This document shows, in pieces, positions 59,675-64,000 of a stretch of DNA of 64,000 nt. Location: positions 35,003,396 to 35,067,395 of the forward strand of contig NC_083603.1 in assembly GCF_029168945.1 (NCBI RefSeq), written 5' to 3'. This DNA comes from Cannabis sativa. Its lineage: Eukaryota > Streptophyta > Magnoliopsida > Rosales > Cannabaceae. The notes below the pieces were generated by a model. The model made no database searches. It had not been told where the DNA came from and was given only the letters and a program-made list of their open reading frames with translations. The first letter of the stretch is position 1, and every line of letters starts with the position of its first letter. A program made the position numbers and the translations under genes.

Positions 59675-60008
59675 GACAGGGTTGGATGGTTCGAAGCCAA
59701 CATACATAACTAATGTAATCTAATTGGCTTCCTACATGCACGCTAAACATGTAATCTACATATGCATACTGTTATACTAATCTTACCTGGATTCCGAATT
59801 CAGGTGTGCCGGTCAACCTGACTGGAACTTTAGCTGAGCGGCGGATTATAGGCTCCTAAACCATAAAAATCACAACACTATAAGTGACACGCTAAATCAC
59901 TTCCCGGGGACTTAAACTAGGAACTAAAAGTTTTCCTATCGATAAAAAGCATGGCAATACCCCCTAAAACATAAAAACGAGGAAAAACACGGGTTCTGAA
60001 AATTCCCC

Positions 60009-60100
60009 AACCGGCAGACCGGTTGCCCAACCGAAATTCCGGTTCTGGGAATTACTAGACCCTCATCCGGAATTCCGGTTGCACAACCGGAATTCCGGTT
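60009..60100. repeat. Four copies of an AACCGG-N4-CCGGTT motif
   Basis: 60009-60024 AACCGGCAGACCGGTT, 60029-60044 AACCGAAATTCCGGTT, 60065-60080 ATCCGGAATTCCGGTT, 60085-60100 AACCGGAATTCCGGTT (perfect palindrome). The motifs come in two pairs, each with 20-bp spacing. Confidence 0.9.
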
Positions 60101-61221
60101 CCTCGCAGGAATTTTTGAAAAATTCCTAACTCAACCAAATCAAACTCGATTCATACCAAACCTTCCAGACCTGCTCTAAATACCCCAAAGAACATTTTCA
60201 AGGCACAACAACAACCCAGAAACCTCAAATACAAAATTTGCCATTAAAGCTCAAGCTTTGAGTTCTAAACTCAAACTTGAGCAAAACCACCTAACAAACA
60301 TTCAAACTAGCTTAAATCCTCTTAAACTAGCATAATATAATCTCTGAAAACAAAGAGAAACATTAACAACAATACAGTAACAGTTTCCCAACAATTTCTT
60401 CAAAATTTACATTTTTGAGCTAGAAAATCCAAACTTGAAACAAGGTAGCCTACATGCATTTCTAACAGCTTAATACACCTCAATTTAACATGCTTACATC
60501 CCAGAAATTAATAATAAAACACAGCAATAACAACAGCCACAATTCATGCATGCATTACATCAAATTTTCATAAAACTCAAGAAAACACAAAGGGGAAGTT
60601 CTAAGAGATCAAACCTTGATTAGATTACACAAAGAGGAGGTGAGAATCACAAGAATTTAAGCAGAAAAATCCCAGCCCTAGCAGCCAAGCCTTGGCCGAA
60701 AAGAGAGAGAGAGCTTTGAGTGTGTTTGAAAATTCTATTTTTCTTTTCTAAGTGTTTTTTGTAAAAATGAAGGAAATAAACATAAAGCCACTTAAATCCA
60801 CTTATTTCAGCCAACAAATAATCAAATAAACATTAATTTTTCCAATAATAATTACACTAGAAGACAAAACACTAATGGGGCAAAAAGACCATTTTTCCCC
60901 TCCACCATAAAACCACATAAATCATACTAAAGGGGTATTTTTGGGAAATTCTAAATTCTCGGCCATTCCCGACATTCCCAATGTCAAATAAACCGTCCCA
61001 AACTAATAACATGCTAAGTTGTGATTTCTACTGAGCCAAACGCCGAGTTCCAAAATACCGGGCACCGGAAAAGCAAAATATGAAAACTACTGAATAACAT
61101 AACCATGCATTTCTGAATTCCATAAATAACAGTATAATAAATTATTTAAATAGCTATAAATAATTTCATAAATAATCATGATTAACTTATAATTTCCAAA
61201 TTAACTAAGCGGGCTTTACAA

Positions 61222-62461
61222 CTATTCCCCCCTTAAAAGGATTTCGTCCCCGAAATCTAACCTGAATAACTCTGGATATTGAGCTCTCATATCTGACTCT
61301 AGCTGCCAGGTGGCTTCCTCCACCTTGCTATTTCTCCAGAGAACCTTGACCAATGCTATGGTCTTATTCCGAAGGACTTTATCCTTTCTATCCAGGATTT
61401 GCACTGACTGTTCCTCATAAGTCATGTCTGGCTGTAGCTCAAGACTCTCATAACTGAGTATATGAGAGGGATCTGAAACGTATTTTCTCAACTTCGAGAC
61501 ATGGAATACGTTGTGAACTGCTGATAAGGCTGGAGGCAATGCTAACCGATATGCCACTTGACCTATCTTCTCGAGAATCTCGAAAGGTCCTGTAAATCTA
61601 GGGCATAACTTGCCTCTTTTCCCGAAATGTTTAATCCCGTTCATCGGAGATACCCGTAAAAACACATGGTCCCCTACTTGGAACTCAACATCTCTGCGTT
61701 TCGGATCTGCGTAACTCTTCTGTCTGCTCTGTGAGGCAAGCATTCTAGCTTTTATCTTCTCTATTGCCTCATTGGTCCGCTGCACTGACTCTGGACCTAG
61801 ATATTTCCTCTCCCCTGTCTCATCCCAGTGGATAGGGGATCTACATTTCCTACCGTATAACAGTTCATAGGGAGCCATCCCTATCGTACTCTGATAACTG
61901 TTGTTGTACGCAAATTCTATTAATGGTAGATACTTATTCCATGAGCCTTCAAAATCCATAACACAGGCTCTCAACATGTCCTCCAATATCTGAATTGTCC
62001 TTTCGGACTGACCATCTGTCTGAGGATGGAATGCTGTACTAAATTTCAGCTTTGTACCCATTGCCCGTTGCAAACTTTGCCAAAATTTGGAGGTGAACTT
62101 CGGATCCCTGTCCGAAACTATAGACTTCGGTACCCCGTGAAGTCTTACTATCTCTCTGACATACAGTTCTGCCAACTGATGCACTGAAAATGTTGTTCTA
62201 ACCGGCAGAAAATGAGCAGGTTTCGTAAATCGGTCCACCACTACCCAGATGGAATCAAATAAACCCGTGGTCCTAGGTAACCCGACCACAAAATCCATCG
62301 TAATATCCTCCCATTTCCATTCTGGTAGGGTTAGGGGTTGCAACAACCCTGCTGGTCTCTGATGTTCAGCCTTAATCTGCTGACAAGTGAGACATCTCGA
62401 TACGAATTCTACCAAATTCTTCTTCATACCGTTCCACCAGAAGTACGGTTTCAAATCTTGG
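61222..62461 (-). CDS. Gypsy integrase (zinc-finger-truncated) with chromodomain-like tail
   Basis: An open frame of about 410 residues. Integrase joins element DNA to the host chromosome. It starts in the second half of the HHCC finger (YFWWNGMKKN, CLTCQQIK); the two histidines are deleted. The DDE core is complete: ITMDFVVGLPRTTG, VSDRDPKFTSKFWQ and [15 protein letters not shown]. The GPY-type region (VGDHVFLRVSPMNGIKHFGK) and a C-terminal type II chromodomain-like segment (VKVLWRNSKVEEATWQ) follow. The protein ends with LDFGDEILLRGE. Unlike the pol at 18000-21420 this part has no stop. It is joined to gag at about 62462 by the deletion. With no own start context, translation would depend on gag fusion. 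Confidence 0.88.
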
Positions 62462-63102
62462 TATGTAACTCTTTCCTCTTGGCGCTTCTGACCGCCTCGT
62501 TATAACATTTAACGCTGAAGAGTTCCTAAAACCTTTCCCAGGTCATAGTGATAACGTCATGGATCTAAGACACCATGTCCCACCAGACCAAAGCGTCTTC
62601 TTAAAACTGAAAAGTGGCACTCACCACTCTGTCGTTCCCGGTGACACCCATAAAGTTCAAGATCTTGGTGATCACCGTCAGCCACTGCTTGGCTTTCATC
62701 ATGTCCGGACCTCCCAGGAAAACCGGAGGTGCCTGCTTCCGGAACCGCTCGTACAATGGTTCCAATCTATGGGCCGCCACCACTATCTCGGCCTGGGCAG
62801 CAGGGGCAGGTGCCCCTGGAACTATGGGCACAGGAACTGCAGGAGCACCCTGCTGTCTCAACCTCTGAATCTCGAGATCTTGCTCTTCTATCCGGGCTTG
62901 CATTTCCGCAAACCGTAACTTCCCAATTCTGGGCTTCCTGATTGACTTGGGCAGCCTGCGGCGAGTTAACATCACTCCAACCGCGAACCCTGCCCCTGGG
63001 ACCTCTACCTCGGCCCATAACACTTGAGGGGAACTGAGCTCCTCGACCTTGATCTGACCCGACTGAGATGCCCTGACTCCTAATATTTAGTCTGGCGTCC
63101 AT
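62462..63102 (-). pseudogene. Gypsy gag N-terminal half (frameshifted)
   Basis: It starts at 63102 (MDARLNIRSQGISVGSD) in a Gly/Arg-rich N-terminus. A frameshift around 63020 moves to the frame carrying LRFAEMQARIEEQDLEIQRL (short coiled coil), a Pro/Ala linker and the capsid start (YERFRKQAPPVFLGGPDMM, MKAKQWLTVITKILNFMGVT). Past 62601 further stops appear (after FQF, and near 62555 and 62520) within DALVWWDMVS and MTWERF. The zinc knuckle is missing. The fragment ends at the deletion junction with integrase. Confidence 0.85.
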
Positions 63103-63366
63103 CTAGTCTGAACCGCCTCGAAATCCCGAGTTGGCACTCAGGTCACGATCATCGAGATCTTACTAATGCCGCTTAATTTGGAAATTAAAAACGAAACATG
63201 CGCCTATTCTACTATCAGGCTACTAACATGCTTCCTAACAGGCTTTTCTTTTTCATAACTGAATAAAATAAACTACTAAAGCAATAAAGGCTTACTGAAC
63301 CGTGAAACGAGCTAACTGCTGATGATGATTGTACATGTCGTGACGATCTTCGGAAGACAACCTGGC

Positions 63367-63382
63367 GACTCTGATACCAAAT
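63367..63382 (-). other. Primer-binding site (initiator Met tRNA type)
   Basis: On the minus strand ATTTGGTATCAGAGTC, next to the LTR end at 63383. It differs at one base from TGGTATCAGAGC plus flank. Confidence 0.85.
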
Positions 63383-64000
63383 TGTAACACCCTAACTACC
63401 ATAGGCGTATTACGTGAGTTTTAAACATACTGTGCAGCTCGTTGCTAATCAACGAGGTTTATGGAAAAACGTGATTAATTAAAATTTTGCTTTTTAATTA
63501 AACTTATCAACAATATTACAAAAGACTCGGGATCCCGATTATAAAAATCACTTACAAAAAGATTTAACTGATTAACTGTTACAAAAATAAAAGTCGTCTA
63601 ACGACCAGTTACAAAAATCAGCCTCGCTGTCCCGATGATCGTACGCTCTAGGCCTAACCGCCCCGACATGTACAACCTCATAAGCTCGCTCACGGTCCAT
63701 CAGCTATAGCCTTGCCTTTACCTACACATGAACATAAACTGTGAGTCGACAGACTCAGTAAGAAAAGCATAATAATACTCATACATAATACTAACTGCCG
63801 TGTCCAACACGATACTGAGTCCCGCTACTGCCATGTCGAACATGGTACTGAGCCACTACTGCCATGTCCAACATGGTACTGAGTTCTGAACTTTCATAGG
63901 GACGGTACTATTGACACGTAACAACCTGATCGGTCGAACCGGTCATACTCATTCTTGGTCATACTCCGGCTGTCTGGACGTGTTACTATATCCTCCCGAT
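63383..64000 (-). repeat. 5' LTR of the second Tekay-like element, cut by the window end
   Basis: TGTAACACCCTAACTACC... matches 58899 onward with few differences through the hairpin repeats and into the first CGGTCGAACCGG unit. There CTCATTCTTGGTC replaces CTCCGGCTGCTGG. Confidence 0.93.

Larger units (their letters stand above)
58899..61220 (-). repeat. 3' LTR of the second Tekay-like element
   Basis: TGTAACACCCTAAC...GCGGGCTTTACA, 2,322 bp. It holds three hairpin repeats (59318-59395), three ~57-bp repeats (59448-59674) and four 16-bp palindromic motifs (60009-60100). A short GA run lies near 60703-60710. Confidence 0.92.
58899..64000 (-). mobile_element. Tekay-like Gypsy element with gag-integrase deletion, running off the window
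   Basis: Left LTR (3') 58899-61220, polypurine tract, integrase, gag fragment, primer site, right LTR (5') from 63383 to the window end. The internal region is only 2.16 kb because protease, RT, RNase H and the start of integrase are deleted. It is non-autonomous for reverse transcription. Confidence 0.92.

Overview
This window is plant nuclear DNA, most likely gene-poor heterochromatin of a eudicot. It is AT-rich and made almost entirely of LTR retrotransposons nested inside one another, with one DNA-transposon fragment. I see no host gene, tRNA, rRNA, CRISPR array or bacterial-type operon. The plant assignment rests on the element lineages: Ty1/Copia of Angela-like and SIRE/Maximus-like type, and Ty3/Gypsy of chromovirus/Tekay-like and Tat-like type. 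The TG...CA LTR ends, 5-bp target duplications, Met-initiator primer sites and a CACTA terminus agree. The species cannot be named from sequence alone. Lineage names come from protein motifs and layout, not from a search.

Layout. 1-7275: relic of an Angela-like Copia element on the minus strand, split by a 2.9-kb Gypsy solo LTR (1229-4138, TSD CACAC) and carrying a 949-bp tandem duplication at the window edge. 7276-9391: piece of another Copia gag on the minus strand, split by an Angela-like solo LTR (7325-9188, TSD TGGTC). 9392-14225: 3' half of a SIRE-like Copia element on the minus strand, with 3' LTR, env-like gene and RT/RNase H. 14226-22877: Tekay-like Gypsy element on the plus strand with 5' LTR, broken gag-pol and a partial 3' LTR. 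22878-58898: a giant palindrome of an Angela-like element, written LTR-leader-gag-inverted LTR end, then the mirror image. Its left arm holds a 21-kb Tat-lineage Gypsy element on the minus strand (27288-48402, TSD TTAAT). That element in turn holds a 10-kb Angela-like element (32357-42463). The right arm holds a CACTA fragment (54529-55893). 58899-64000: a second Tekay-like element on the minus strand that has lost protease, RT and RNase H but keeps a long open integrase; its 5' LTR runs off the window.

How it works together. These are molecular parasites at different stages of decay. The order of insertion reads directly from the nesting. The SIRE-like element went into a Copia gag, then the Tekay-like element into the SIRE-like pol. 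The Angela-like element went into that Gypsy 3' LTR, the Tat element into the Angela leader, and a younger Angela-like copy into the Tat integrase. Right-hand partners of the outer elements lie beyond the window.

The items most worth a second look are the palindromic retroelement with its integrase-like junction, the promoter-bearing and apparently spliced antisense gene inside the Tat element, paired hairpins with a shared loop just upstream of the Angela-like gag, a candidate gag-specific intron, and a 16-bp palindromic motif shared by LTRs of two Gypsy families.
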